Source of the DNA: Nostoc sp. GT001 | Lineage (GTDB): Bacteria > Cyanobacteriota > Cyanobacteriia > Cyanobacteriales > Nostocaceae | Reading direction: 5' to 3' | Length of the DNA: 24,587 nucleotides | NCBI RefSeq assembly: GCF_030382115.1 | Contig: NZ_JAUDRJ010000001.1 | Span: 78,875 to 103,461 of the forward strand | In this document: positions 1-8,749 of the stretch, one piece after another | Numbering within the stretch: position 1 is the first letter of the stretch | Layout: each line of letters starts with the position of its first letter | The notes under the pieces: generated by a model | What the model was told of the DNA's origin: nothing | Databases searched by the model: none | The model's input: only the letters and a program-made list of their open reading frames with translations | Made by a program: the position numbers and the translations under genes

Positions 1-342
1 AAAAAAATCAGCAACAAGGAGCTTGCTGAACTTTCGGGTATTCACCCAACCTCTATCTCAAAACTAAAAAATGCCGATGAGATTGAACAGATCAGTGGGA
101 GAGTTTTAAACAGTCTATGCAACGGTTTGACAAAGGCATATCTTGCTACAGGTGATAACCGCGTCATTACACCGGGAGATTTGTTTGACTATACTTTTGA
201 TGATGATGGTGATCCTACGACTGCTGAAATTCAGTCAACAGCAGTAGAAAAAGCCGAGAATGAGCAATTACCTAGTTCTGGTAAATCAGCTAAAACTAAT
301 ACTCAGGTAGTGTGGTTAACGCCTAATAAGGAGGCATCATAA
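1..342 (+). CDS. XRE/Cro-type HTH regulator, 5' truncated by window edge
   Basis: The open frame runs from base 1 without a start, so the gene begins upstream. The visible part starts in a Cro/C1-type helix-turn-helix: KELAELSGIHPTSISKLKN fits turn and recognition helix, followed by the helix IEQISGRVLNSLCNGL. An aspartate-rich stretch (DYTFDDDGD) and a polar tail ending in NKEAS follow. Small XRE regulators with this layout are common on plasmids and prophage-like elements. It lies 44 bp upstream of the broken ParB-like gene on the same strand, so the two may once have formed a small regulatory or maintenance module. A TTG at 127 lies inside the HTH region and is not a plausible start. The family assignment is reliable; the target is unknown. 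Confidence 0.8.
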   Translation, partial: KKISNKELAELSGIHPTSISKLKNADEIEQISGRVLNSLCNGLTKAYLATGDNRVITPGDLFDYTFDDDGDPTTAEIQSTAVEKAENEQLPSSGKSAKTNTQVVWLTPNKEAS

Positions 343-386
343 GTATTTTTCCTCTTAAGCATACTTGAGCTAGAAGAGGTGGATAA

Positions 387-1144
387 ATGGACACCCCACC
401 CCGTAAGCGTAAAAAGGCCACCTCTGCCACATCACTCGATCCAGGATTGCTCAACTCAGACATCGCCCCTTCAGAAAATCCAGCTTCAGCAATCATTGAT
501 GTTCCTGCTGTTGAAGTACCTGAATTGACTGAGCAGGAGATTCGCGATCGCCTACTCCTGGAGAGGAAAGTAGAGAGGACATTTTTTGAGGCAGGGAAGG
601 CATTAACGGAATTGCGCGATCGCAGACTGTACCGTTCGACCCACAAAACCTTTGAGGAATATTGCAGGGACAGGTTTAGTTATACTCACCGCCATGTGAA
701 TTATTTAATAGCTGGTTCTTTGATAGTTGAGAACATAATAATGGGAACTAATAGTTCCCAAAATGAAAGCCAGGATGAAATGGGAACTAATAGTTCCCAA
801 ATTTTGCCCACATCAGAAGTACAAGTTCGACCTCTGGCAAAGCTAGAACCTCAACAACAGCCAGAAGCATGGCAGCAGGCGGTGGAACAAGCGGGGGTAA
901 AGTGCTAAGTGGTAGAATCGTCAAAGATGTTGTGCAGCGCATCATGGAGCGAACCCAAGTACCCAATACCTACCAGATTGGCGAAGTCTGTCAAATCCTT
1001 ACCAAAGACAACCCCGAACTCAGAGGTAAGGGTGGCTGCTGGGGGATAGTCGCAAGAGTGAATGATTTTAGCTGCACTGTAAAATTTTTCTACTTAAAAC
1101 TCAAAAAATTTTTCTGCACCACTAAGTATCAATTGCTTCTATGA
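387..1144 (+). pseudogene. ParB/KorB-like plasmid-type DNA-binding protein, frameshifted and 3' truncated (copy 1)
   Basis: This is a second copy of the gene at 16833-17837. The N-terminal part (387-908) reads PPRKRKK, then the conserved block VERTFFEAGKALTELRDRRLYRSTHKTFEEYCRDRF, then LPTSEVQVRPL. The frame is lost in a run of five G at 893-897; one more G would restore the reading frame of the intact copy. The next frame (from about 898) continues GRIVKDVVQRIMERTQVPNTYQ up to about base 1080. There homology stops abruptly and unrelated AT-rich DNA supplies the last 20 residues. The roughly 83 C-terminal residues of the intact copy are missing. The start has a good ribosome site (AGAGGTGG, 6 nt upstream of ATG 387), also seen before copy 2. 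Either a real pseudogene, or a gene whose G-run was miscounted but which is still truncated. Confidence 0.8.
743..798 (+). repeat. Two perfect 17-bp palindromes inside copy 1
   Basis: GGGAACTAATAGTTCCC occurs at 743-759 and again at 782-798, in the same reading frame and 39 bp apart. They encode two MGTNSSQ units. The intact paralogue has different repeats at the equivalent place. Confidence 0.85.
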
Positions 1145-1591
1145 ACCAGAATTTATGTTCTGATTAATTAGTAAAGAACAGCGGTAGACCATTGCTGCAC
1201 GACTTCCGACACCGAGCTTAGTAAATATCCGACGCAGGTGGGCAGAAACTGTCCATTCACTAATTTTTAGTTGTTTGGCAATATGTTTGTTTTGCTTCCC
1301 TAATGCAACGAGAATTGCTATTTCCAGTTCTCTTTCAGTTAAGATATGTGTTGGATCTAGTTCTTTTTCAGTTGATGTTAGTTCACTTTTTAAAATGGCA
1401 TATGATTGTTGATTAAGCTCAAATCGACCTATTTGCGTAAACTGTGGGGATTCTACTTCATTTTCTATGTGGTTGTTGACAATAGTAATTGAGTAATACT
1501 TGTTGTCTAAATAAAGGGCACCAACAATATCAATGGGGATAGCAAAGTCTAGTTTTTGAAGAAGAGAATTTGCCAAGGCGGGTTCTATCAT
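1139..1591 (-). CDS. Small LuxR-type HTH transcriptional regulator
   Basis: 150 residues. Residues about 83-138 form a LuxR/GerE-type helix-turn-helix: LTERELEIAILVALGKQNKHIAKQLKI, then SEWTVSAHLRRIFTKLGV as recognition helix and dimerisation helix. The roughly 80-residue N-terminal part (DIVGALYLDNKYYSITIV) has no receiver-type phospho-acceptor pattern that I can see, so this is probably not a two-component response regulator. ATG at 1591 follows an AAGG about 5 nt upstream. Stand-alone LuxR proteins of this size are frequent in filamentous cyanobacteria. It is transcribed in the same direction as the ten-gene cluster ending at 2126, but 534 bp of non-coding DNA separate them, so it probably has its own promoter. 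It could regulate that cluster; nothing in the sequence proves it. Confidence 0.8.
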   Translation of the reverse strand: MIEPALANSLLQKLDFAIPIDIVGALYLDNKYYSITIVNNHIENEVESPQFTQIGRFELNQQSYAILKSELTSTEKELDPTHILTERELEIAILVALGKQNKHIAKQLKISEWTVSAHLRRIFTKLGVGSRAAMVYRCSLLINQNINSGS

Positions 1592-2125
1592 AAAAACCTT
1601 TTTTATTCAAAGTAGAGATTGATAATTATTATGATGTTAGAATCAGCGTAGCTTAGTTAAAAAATATTATGGTATGTAATGTTTTATAGCGGATAAATTA
1701 AACGAGATTAAAAATATATTGCAGGGTGGCGAAAATATATATCAAGCTGAAAAAGCTGTTTATCAAACAAGCTTTATATCCTTTTGTGTTCTGTCTTTTG
1801 GCTGTTGTAATAATTTTAATTGTGCTAACAACTAATAAACATAGCTAGTACAGTACGGCGGAAATAAATCTACAATTCAAAATGGCGCAAGAGCTTGGAA
1901 TACAATTCTTTTGACTTCAGCGTAGCGATATTAGTGATGTAAATATGTGGTAACTACTGTTTGTTTCAAAGAGTGAAATTATATATTTATTTACGTATAA
2001 GGATTGACAAGTTTTTTAGCTTAAAATCATTGCTAGATAGTCACTTTGGTAATTTGAAGTCAAAATTACAAAATATTACAAAATACATAAATTGCAACCT
2101 TAACGTAGTATAAGTCACGTATTAC
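1592..2125. other. AT-rich non-coding gap with small repeats
   Basis: No convincing gene in 534 bp. It must contain the promoter of the LuxR-type gene (minus strand). Visible structure: a short direct repeat of ATTACAAAAT units at about 2069-2088, the octamer AGCGTAGC twice (about 1646 and 1920), and the inverted repeat GTATTAC-5 nt-GTAATAC at 2119-2137, which overlaps the stop of the amidohydrolase gene. The inverted repeat lacks a T-tract, so I do not call it a terminator. Confidence 0.5.
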
Positions 2126-2896
2126 TTAGTGTAATACAGTATGATTAGGTTTGACTAAATATGGAGTTTTTCTGCCTTCAATTAGCCGCAGTAGGTTTTT
2201 ACCTAGTACCAGCGCTTCTTGCCAAGAGGACAAACCCAAAAGGTGGATTTTATGGAGTTCTAGAGCAGGGTGCAACCAGGGACCATCAGAGCCAAATAAA
2301 ATCTTATGCACTCCTCCTCGCTGGACTGCTTGCACGAGGTAATCAAACCGCCGTACTCCTGATGTATCAGTATAGACATTAGGAAAACGAGCTATCTGAT
2401 CGATGACGCGCAAATGGGCACGCCAATCATCCGCAAAACTGCCCAAGTGAGGGATGATGAAGTTGACATCAGGATATTCACTTGCCAGGAGTTCAACGAC
2501 ATCTGTTTCGCTTACAGGGTCATAAAGAATGGGCAGGCGAAAAGTACGGGCAGCCTCGCATAGTTCGCGAGTTGCTGGTCCGTCCATACGGTGGGCTTTG
2601 ATCCCACAAAATCCCCATTGAGTAACGGCTTGTTGAACTAATCGGTAAATGCGATCGCGATCGCGTTGAGGATGGATAGTTGCAAAGCAGAGAAAGCGAC
2701 CTGGATAGCGGGCAGCAATGCGAGCCGTATTGGCGTTAGCCTGTTGGTAGTTGCTGTGGAAAGGCGAGAAAATCACAGTTTTCTCAATTCCAGCAGCTTT
2801 TGCCCGTTTTAAATAGATTTCGATCGGTGCGTTAGTATTCCAAGGCCCTATGAGTAGGTCGCCTTTTCCTGCATGACAGTGGCAATCAATAATCAT
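2126..2896 (-). CDS. Amidohydrolase family metal-dependent hydrolase (TIM barrel)
   Basis: 256 residues with the hallmarks of the amidohydrolase (Amidohydro_2-like) fold: the strand-1 metal motif DCHCH (H6 and H8), GIKAHRMDG near residues 98-106, a conserved histidine in FIIPHLGSF (H150), and the strand-8 aspartate in ILFGSDGPW (D204). Family members hydrolyse or decarboxylate diverse amides, esters and carboxylates; the substrate here cannot be read from sequence. There is no signal peptide, so it is cytosolic. The start ATG at 2896 overlaps the stop of the upstream M20 peptidase (ATGA), a typical translational coupling that suggests the two enzymes act together. It is the last gene of the collinear minus-strand cluster. 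Family call firm, substrate unknown. Confidence 0.88.
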   Translation of the reverse strand: MIIDCHCHAGKGDLLIGPWNTNAPIEIYLKRAKAAGIEKTVIFSPFHSNYQQANANTARIAARYPGRFLCFATIHPQRDRDRIYRLVQQAVTQWGFCGIKAHRMDGPATRELCEAARTFRLPILYDPVSETDVVELLASEYPDVNFIIPHLGSFADDWRAHLRVIDQIARFPNVYTDTSGVRRFDYLVQAVQRGGVHKILFGSDGPWLHPALELHKIHLLGLSSWQEALVLGKNLLRLIEGRKTPYLVKPNHTVLH

Positions 2897-4290
2897 CTTC
2901 CGTACTCCGCCAAAAATTGGATCACTGTTTCAATGCCTTGAAAAAAGTTAGACAGGCTAATCTTTTCATTGGGGGCATGGATGTTGTCGTCAGGTAATCC
3001 AAAGCCAAGGAGAACAATCGGTACACCCAGCCGCCGATATAGTTGCTCAACCAAGGGAATTGTGCCACCACTACGAGTAAATACAGGGGTAACTCCCCAA
3101 GTTTGCTTTATTGCTTTAATGACTGCTGTCATCACCGGATGGTTTTTGGGCAGAAGCACAGAACGCGCACCGCCTGTAATTTTGAGACGACTACGAATAG
3201 CAGGATGGGTAAGAGTTTGAATGTGGCGCTGGAGGAGTTGGGCAACATCTGCGGGATCTTGATCCGGGACTAGCCGAATACTCAATCGTGCCAGACTGCG
3301 ATTAGGAATGACTGCTTTACTTCCCAGCCCAGTATACCCGCCAGCTAACCCGTTAATAGTTAGAGCAGGGCGGATAGTCATACGCTCGTATAAACTGTAG
3401 CCTGGTTCGCCCCAACCTGCGGGCAAGTCGAGGTCATCTAATATTTGTTGGTCGCGTTTGCAACAGCAGCGAATTGTTTGGCGTTCCGTGGGTTCTAATT
3501 TTCTCACTTGCTGATAGAAACCGGGAATGGCGACTCGACCTTTGCGGTCATGGAGTCCAGAAATAATGTCACTTAACCCTTGCAAGGGGTTGAGGACAGC
3601 ACCACCGTAACGTCCAGAATGGAGATCATGGCGCGGTCCAGTGACTTCTAATTCACAGGAGAGATTACCCCGCAAACCGTAGATAATAGATGGGCGATCG
3701 CGTCCTAACATTTCTGTATCCGATACTAACACCGCATCCGCTTTTAATCGAGAAGTTTCGCGCTTGAGAAAAGCTGAAAGGTTGGGGCTGCTAATTTCTT
3801 CTTCCCCTTCTAACCAAACCTTGATATTTAAGGGCAACTTGCCTGTAGTTCTCAAGTAACTTTCAATGGCTTTCAGGTGAATAAAAAATTGTCCCTTATC
3901 ATCACTAGCCCCTCGACCATAAAGATTTTCGCCGATAATAGTTGCTTGGAAAGGCGGAGTTTGCCAAGCCCCAAGGGGGTCAACAGGTTGGACATCGTAG
4001 TGACCGTAAAGTAGAAGTGTGGGTTTTCCAGGCGCGTGTAACCAGTCCCCATATACGCTAGGGATACTGCCCTTAATTCCTGGTAAAATCTGCACATTGT
4101 GCAATCCCAGTTCAGCTAAGTGCCGTGCTAACCATTGAGCGCAAGCTTGCAAATCTCGGCGGTGCTTCGGCTGGGCGGAGATAGTGGGGAAGGCAATTAG
4201 TTGTGTTATTTGGGAGAGCCAGCGCGATCGCTGCTGTGTTTGTTGGCTGTAATCAAGAGGTGCAAAATTAGTTGAAAAAGACGAAAGCAT
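2893..4290 (-). CDS. M20-family metallopeptidase (dipeptidase-like)
   Basis: 465 residues, normal for M20 dipeptidases and related amidohydrolases. Two-zinc site motifs are in order: LLLYGHYDVQP (H97, D99), YGRGASDDKGQ (D130), the catalytic and ligand glutamates in EGEEEISS (from E161), VSDTEM (D191), and the C-terminal histidine in LPDDNIHAPNE. The dimerisation (lid) domain fits residues about 205-345. Family members cleave dipeptides or N-acyl amino acids. No signal peptide, so probably cytosolic. It begins 9 bp after the preceding gene and overlaps the amidohydrolase gene by 4 bp, so all three are likely co-transcribed. Its presence next to a zincin and tagged proteins suggests that peptide fragments are recycled or trimmed here, which is inference. 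Confidence 0.92.
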   Translation of the reverse strand: MLSSFSTNFAPLDYSQQTQQRSRWLSQITQLIAFPTISAQPKHRRDLQACAQWLARHLAELGLHNVQILPGIKGSIPSVYGDWLHAPGKPTLLLYGHYDVQPVDPLGAWQTPPFQATIIGENLYGRGASDDKGQFFIHLKAIESYLRTTGKLPLNIKVWLEGEEEISSPNLSAFLKRETSRLKADAVLVSDTEMLGRDRPSIIYGLRGNLSCELEVTGPRHDLHSGRYGGAVLNPLQGLSDIISGLHDRKGRVAIPGFYQQVRKLEPTERQTIRCCCKRDQQILDDLDLPAGWGEPGYSLYERMTIRPALTINGLAGGYTGLGSKAVIPNRSLARLSIRLVPDQDPADVAQLLQRHIQTLTHPAIRSRLKITGGARSVLLPKNHPVMTAVIKAIKQTWGVTPVFTRSGGTIPLVEQLYRRLGVPIVLLGFGLPDDNIHAPNEKISLSNFFQGIETVIQFLAEYGR

Positions 4291-4299
4291 TTTGCCTAC

Positions 4300-4722
4300 T
4301 TATCGAATCAAATCTAGTCCGATCAAATGCCGTGCTGCCAGAATATGAACGATAGCGTTTTTCAAATGTTGTGTCGCTTGCGTCCTATTTGCCTCATTTG
4401 TCTTAGCTTGCGCGGTCGCGACTTTAGCAGACAATATCTTCCTTTGCACTGCGGTTAATCGAGGTGAGGGGGAGATACGATTTCTTATTCCTGTTGCCGC
4501 CTCATCGAGATACATATTTGCTGTGACTAATGCATTGTGAAACTCTCTAGTGTTGCTTTGGTGCAAATACTTGATTGCGCTCCCAATCTGTTGACGAGCT
4601 TGCTGAAGCCTCCTCGGCCAAGGATTGGTGGGAGTAGCCATCGCGTCAGCATAAGTATAATATTCCCGCTTTGGCTTTGAAGGAAAGGGTGCTTCAAACA
4701 GCCACTGGCTTTTTGTCTTCAT
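4300..4722 (-). CDS. Small helical protein with N-terminal LFEAPF tag
   Basis: 140 residues, not recognised as a named family. It starts MKTKSQWLFEAPFPSKPKRE; the WLFEAPF hexapeptide core is shared with the next upstream gene (4793-5227), and LFEAP also starts the protein at 10131-11198. The remainder (about residues 35-140) is predicted to be all alpha-helical and basic, with IKYLHQSNTREFHNALVTAN resembling the YLGGNSPAAKQALAIAR region of the 144-residue neighbour, so the two are probably distant paralogues. ATG at 4722 has GAAGGA about 8 nt upstream. No signal peptide, membrane segment or catalytic motif is visible. Position between tagged protein genes and the M20 gene suggests a substrate or adaptor in the same pathway. 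Confidence 0.75.
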   Translation of the reverse strand: MKTKSQWLFEAPFPSKPKREYYTYADAMATPTNPWPRRLQQARQQIGSAIKYLHQSNTREFHNALVTANMYLDEAATGIRNRISPSPRLTAVQRKILSAKVATAQAKTNEANRTQATQHLKNAIVHILAARHLIGLDLIR

Positions 4723-4792
4723 ATTTGAAATCCTTCACACTGATATAGTAAATAACCTAAACGACTATGGTTATAAAATAGACGCAATTGCT

Positions 4793-5227
4793 TTAATTCC
4801 AGACCTTAGCACCCTTTTTCGTCCTTAAAACTCTAATAGTTGCACTCAGCGCCACCGATGCTGTTTTTAACTCTGCTGCTGCCATATTGGCGTTATTAGC
4901 TGCCAAATAGCTCTGTGCTCGTTGAATTGCTACATGGGCAGCACCCAGGAATTGCTGCGATCTCGGCTCAGATGTTATTTGCTTAACCATCGAGCCCGCA
5001 AGTGTAACACGCTGTCTTGCGATGGCTAATGCTTGCTTGGCAGCTGGTGAATTACCACCTAAATATTGCCGCGCTCTTTTAACCTCTGTCACAGCTTGAT
5101 GTAGAGCCTGCCAAAACCATCCTGTCCCTGCCTCATACTCCATCTCAGGATGGGAGTAGGGGTTAATATAATGAGTTGTTGCCGAGGTGAATGGTGCCTC
5201 AAACAACCAAGGGCTTTGCTTGTTCAC
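4793..5227 (-). CDS. Small helical protein with LFEAPF tag and YINPYSHPEMEYE motif
   Basis: 144 residues. The start codon is GTG at 5225-5227 with a strong AAGGAG 7 nt upstream, so the first residues read (M)NKQSPWLFEAPF. A second motif follows directly, YINPYSHPEMEYE, which matches the YSHPYSNPEFE repeat unit of the protein at 10131-11198. After an acidic/glycine turn comes GWFWQALHQAVTEVKRARQYL and three to four predicted basic helices to the C terminus. Both halves of the tag (LFEAPF and Y-x-NPYS-x-PE) are therefore present in one short protein. This is the best evidence that the tag is a common address or processing signal in this cluster. Enzymatic function is not indicated. Confidence 0.78.
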   Translation of the reverse strand: MNKQSPWLFEAPFTSATTHYINPYSHPEMEYEAGTGWFWQALHQAVTEVKRARQYLGGNSPAAKQALAIARQRVTLAGSMVKQITSEPRSQQFLGAAHVAIQRAQSYLAANNANMAAAELKTASVALSATIRVLRTKKGAKVWN

Positions 5228-5325
5228 GGATTGCTCCTTAATATTCTATCAAAGTTGTCAGTCACTAGTAGCCTGCCTCTGTTTGGAGACTAATAACTTG
5301 TAGCTCAATGACAATTGCCCTCACC

Positions 5326-6486
5326 CTACTCCAGCAAATTGGGAGCAGGCATCAAGCCATTGGATCTAGCAAAGACTGGATCTCTTCTTGAACCACTCGG
5401 CGGCGCACCTGGGACGTAAACATTTCTTGGTGGCGGAGTCGGGCGGCTGATCCGCATTCCTTCCTCGCTGGAAATCCATTCTTCCGAAGCTTCCGCAATG
5501 CGATATAGTAATGCCTCAAAATCGGTGCGGTTCTTCTTGAGGACGAAAGGTTCAGCCAACCAGCGCAGAATTTCTCGTCCGGTGACAGCCATGCGATTCA
5601 TGGTGCTGGCGTGGACTGATTCGCGGAAGTATTGCCAAAGCACCAGTTCAATTAGTTCCCAAGCGTTATCAGCACCAAATTGGGCGCGGACATCGGGGGC
5701 TTCTAGGACTTTAAAGGCTTCGGCTAATGCCTGAGAAGTTTCTACTCTCAGGACATTGATATAGCCATAGGAAGAGTTTTTCAAGTTGTTGCGTAAATCC
5801 AATCCTGACCGCCGGACGATCGCAATTGAACCAAATGTCGGATCGGTGGCATTTTGCCGGATTACCTCGCTAATCCGTTTGTCGCGCCAGTATTTTGCCG
5901 TCTCACTAATAAAGTGAGTCAGCAAGCCGTGAAACTGGGGATTGGGACGGGCATTGGGGCCTGGGTTGACTTTGGTGTAACCGAAAACTCGACGGTAAGC
6001 TTGAAAGCGATCGCGTTGTCGGTAGCGGAGAATATTCCGCCTGTCAAAACGATAGAGTCCGTAAGCGCCCTCACCGTTAGAAATTCGCAAGGTTCCCGCC
6101 CGGAATAATTCTTGCAACTTGTCCATGACGCGGAACACGCCCAGAAATTCGTGAATGCAGATATAGTAGAGGTCGGCGGATGCAAGGATGCGATCGCTCT
6201 TGACGGTATCATCGTAGTCAACTACCCCTCTAGAAATTTGGGTATCACCTAAATTATTCGGTGCATCATTTCCCAATCCAATTAAGTCGGCTAGTCCCCC
6301 GTCAGCAGGCGTTCCTTTACCGTTTTGGTTGGCATAGTATTCATTGAGCTGATCGTCAATCTTCCGATTGAGAATTTCTGCTAATTGTGGATTGGCAATT
6401 AATTCGGGACCCAAATTTTTAATTGCTTCTTCTAGCAATTTAGCCGCTTGATCATTGCGATTGTCGTAGTCATTAGTTTTTACCAT
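5326..6486 (-). CDS. Unrecognised 386-residue protein of the tagged-protein cluster
   Basis: I do not recognise this family. The N-terminal 50 residues are helical and acidic (AAKLLEEAIKNLGPELI), followed by a glycine/asparagine-rich linker (about 53-82). A large mixed region with many arginines and tyrosines follows (YRFDRRNILRYRQRDRFQAYRRVFGY), then helical segments around ESVHASTMNRMAVTGREILRWLAEPF. The last 45 residues are a proline-rich, probably disordered tail (RPTPPPRNVYVPGAPP). No signal peptide, transmembrane helix, Walker motif or metal motif is visible. ATG at 6486 is preceded by AGGGAG at about 8 nt. It lies 52 bp after the 473-residue protein, which also looks like a structural or binding protein; the two may be partners. 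Confidence 0.75.
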   Translation of the reverse strand: MVKTNDYDNRNDQAAKLLEEAIKNLGPELIANPQLAEILNRKIDDQLNEYYANQNGKGTPADGGLADLIGLGNDAPNNLGDTQISRGVVDYDDTVKSDRILASADLYYICIHEFLGVFRVMDKLQELFRAGTLRISNGEGAYGLYRFDRRNILRYRQRDRFQAYRRVFGYTKVNPGPNARPNPQFHGLLTHFISETAKYWRDKRISEVIRQNATDPTFGSIAIVRRSGLDLRNNLKNSSYGYINVLRVETSQALAEAFKVLEAPDVRAQFGADNAWELIELVLWQYFRESVHASTMNRMAVTGREILRWLAEPFVLKKNRTDFEALLYRIAEASEEWISSEEGMRISRPTPPPRNVYVPGAPPSGSRRDPVFARSNGLMPAPNLLE

Positions 6487-6538
6487 TGGAAACTCCCTAT
6501 TCTCTTGGAATCAAAAATTGCGATTTGGCGATCGCTGA

Positions 6539-7960
6539 TCAGGCCGCTTGATCGGCTAAAGCATTCAGTTGACTTAAAATATTATCCAAAGCCCAAGTTA
6601 CTCGTTCGTTGGAGAGAATTTGTTTCAGAGTGGAAGAACCAGACGGATTTGTGGGAATAAATTTGATATGGGCGACAACGGGTGCGATCGTCCAAAAGAG
6701 GCGATCGGCTTGATCGGTGACAAAATCGATGCCGTAGGTACTATCTAAAGCACTGGGGGCTTCTATATTTGCATATTTATCTAACCAGTCGATCAAGTCG
6801 CTGACGGTAAGCTTCGGCAACCAACTAGCTATGTAGGCTGGATCGAGAATAGGTAGACTCTGTGATGAGAAACTTCCGCTACTTTGGCTTTGAACTTGGT
6901 TTGACCGCAACATTAACGATGTGTTGCTCTCACTAGACGAACTACGGCGAGAACTACTTGGGCTTTGAACTTGGTTTTGCGGCAAAATGGGGGGTATGTC
7001 GATCGCACTAAACAAACTAGCGCGGGAACGACGCTCGTTTTCACTCAAGCCTACCGATTCCAAGGAGTTGCTAAAATCTAAGTTTGCTTGAGCAACTATA
7101 GGTAACAAAACTCTCGCTCGATCAACTCTAATACTGAGAGAGTTCCCAAGTTCTGATCGTTCCCTCTTGTAATACGTTGTCCAAGCCTGACTGAGATTTG
7201 TTATGTAAGACTTCAGCAACCTATATTTAGTAGTCTGCTCTTCATCTTCGATAGTTACTCCCAAGTTGGGATTATTCAGAGATGCTTTTCTGCCAAACTC
7301 CGTTGTATATTCATCAAGGGAGTAGAGATAGAATTTAACTAAATTTGCTCGCGGTTCGTCAGCCCGACGAAATTCTTCCACCAGAAACAGAATTCGTCCC
7401 CTGATTAATTCTCTTAAAGCTTCAACACTCTCTTTATCGACTTTAGGAGAAAAGTATTGAATTTCTGCTAATACCTTCAAGGCATCTGCCATATTAGTAT
7501 TAACTTGACGATAGAGAATTGCTTGCTCTGTGGAAACTTCGGTTAATAATTCATTACTGCCTAAATTATTGGTATTGTTAGCAATAACAATTATAGCCGC
7601 TTGACCATAGCCATTTTGAGGAAAAGCTGCATTGAGAGCATTGACAAAATTATTTCCGCCTTGTCCTGGAGACTTGCCTAGAGCCCGATTGATGGCGCGA
7701 TCAACAACTCGCTCCCACTGATTAGAAGTATTAGTGCTACTAGATTGTATCGAACCGCTATCATAGGCAGTTTGTTGATTCCCGGCATAGCGTTTGAAAG
7801 CACCTAAAAAATCACTAATTAACAAATTTCCTCGATTTCCTGAGTCATTTCCAGGTGCATAAAATGGGCTAATGCCATAAAGTTGCGCCATCAATCCAGT
7901 CCGCAACGCTTTAGACTGTTGAGCGTATATTTTACTTAAAGATAGATCATCTATCGCCAT
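6539..7960 (-). CDS. Unrecognised 473-residue protein with serine-rich linker
   Basis: No family recognised. The N-terminal 75 residues are followed by a Ser/Thr/Asn-rich patch (SGSIQSSSTNTSNQ), then a mostly helical region (about 80-320) rich in charged residues. A serine-rich linker at about 328-368 contains the motif NQVQS twice and runs such as SSSRRSSSSES. A C-terminal helical domain of about 100 residues follows (LPILDPAYIASWLPKLTVSDLIDWL). The two-domain-plus-linker architecture suggests a scaffold or adaptor rather than an enzyme. ATG at 7960 has AGGAAGGA about 12 nt upstream, slightly far but usable. The gap to the upstream 228-residue gene is 98 bp. Confidence 0.75.
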   Translation of the reverse strand: MAIDDLSLSKIYAQQSKALRTGLMAQLYGISPFYAPGNDSGNRGNLLISDFLGAFKRYAGNQQTAYDSGSIQSSSTNTSNQWERVVDRAINRALGKSPGQGGNNFVNALNAAFPQNGYGQAAIIVIANNTNNLGSNELLTEVSTEQAILYRQVNTNMADALKVLAEIQYFSPKVDKESVEALRELIRGRILFLVEEFRRADEPRANLVKFYLYSLDEYTTEFGRKASLNNPNLGVTIEDEEQTTKYRLLKSYITNLSQAWTTYYKRERSELGNSLSIRVDRARVLLPIVAQANLDFSNSLESVGLSENERRSRASLFSAIDIPPILPQNQVQSPSSSRRSSSSESNTSLMLRSNQVQSQSSGSFSSQSLPILDPAYIASWLPKLTVSDLIDWLDKYANIEAPSALDSTYGIDFVTDQADRLFWTIAPVVAHIKFIPTNPSGSSTLKQILSNERVTWALDNILSQLNALADQAA

Positions 7961-8058
7961 AAATCTGCAATCCTTCCTGTTAGATAGGTGAAAATAATTA
8001 GATGTAAAAACATAGATAAATCTGTGGAGACAATCAAATTATTCTGAGAAATAATGTT

Positions 8059-8745
8059 TTAAGAAAGTCTTCCAAGCGTCTCTGTATCCGCCAATCTACT
8101 GTAGATAAGTTCCAATTCGTTATGAAGGCAAAAGAAATTTGCAAGAGTTTTCTGTGTACCTGGTTCTTCAGGGTTTGCAGGTTCTAATTTGCCACCAGAT
8201 TGTCTCGCATCTTCAACAAATTCATTAATAGCCGTTCCCCAAGCACTGGTTAAATTATTAATTTGTTCCTCACTTAAATTGGGAATACGGTTTTCTAGTA
8301 AAGCTTGTGTATTTTGCTTAACAACGATGTCTGTGTCTTGCAAAAAACCAAGAATTACACTATTAGAACATAATTCTTCTATTTCCCCTGTCGAATCTAG
8401 GGGTTTTTCTGCAACCACTTTGAAAGAATATTTTAGTTCTGTCAGCAAATTAAGAAAGTCTTGTTCTAACTTTTCCTTTTCTTCTTTATTTTTAGGATTA
8501 GATGAAAGCTTGGTAGCATCTACTTTAAATAGCTCTTCTCCCAAACGTTTGAGTATTTTCAAATAAAACTCTAATTCCTCAATTTTTTGGCGCAATTCGT
8601 CCGTATTATTTGGGTTTGTGTCAATGTTTAAAACATTGAGGCTGTGTTTGAGAACCTCATTTTCATCTTTTGTTGTATTGTGCTTTGAAAAAACCTTTTT
8701 CAAGTCTTCATAATTGTTTTTATCTTTTGCCGTTAATTCAGCCAT
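8059..8745 (-). CDS. Charged helical (coiled-coil-like) protein of unknown function
   Basis: 228 residues, rich in Lys, Glu, Leu and Asn and probably all helical. Heptad-like stretches occur at about 45-75 (TDELRQKIEELEFYLKILKRLGEELF) and 85-110 (NKEEKEKLEQDFLNLLTELKYSF). No known domain recognised and no signal peptide. Its ribosome site is an excellent AGGAGGT at about 7 nt, embedded in the last codons of the zincin gene. With only 4 bp between the genes, translation is probably coupled and the two products may interact. Lower GC and different composition from the zincin gene are noticeable, but such helical proteins are generally AT-rich. Confidence 0.75.
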   Translation of the reverse strand: MAELTAKDKNNYEDLKKVFSKHNTTKDENEVLKHSLNVLNIDTNPNNTDELRQKIEELEFYLKILKRLGEELFKVDATKLSSNPKNKEEKEKLEQDFLNLLTELKYSFKVVAEKPLDSTGEIEELCSNSVILGFLQDTDIVVKQNTQALLENRIPNLSEEQINNLTSAWGTAINEFVEDARQSGGKLEPANPEEPGTQKTLANFFCLHNELELIYSRLADTETLGRLS

Positions 8746-8749
8746 AACT

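Noticed and set aside
869..1144. Separate 91-residue gene
   Set aside because: It is the out-of-frame continuation of the broken ParB-like copy, as the intact paralogue at 16833 shows.
2119..2137. Terminator for the ten-gene cluster
   Set aside because: The 7-bp inverted repeat is AT-rich, short, and overlaps the stop codon; no T-tract follows on the minus strand.
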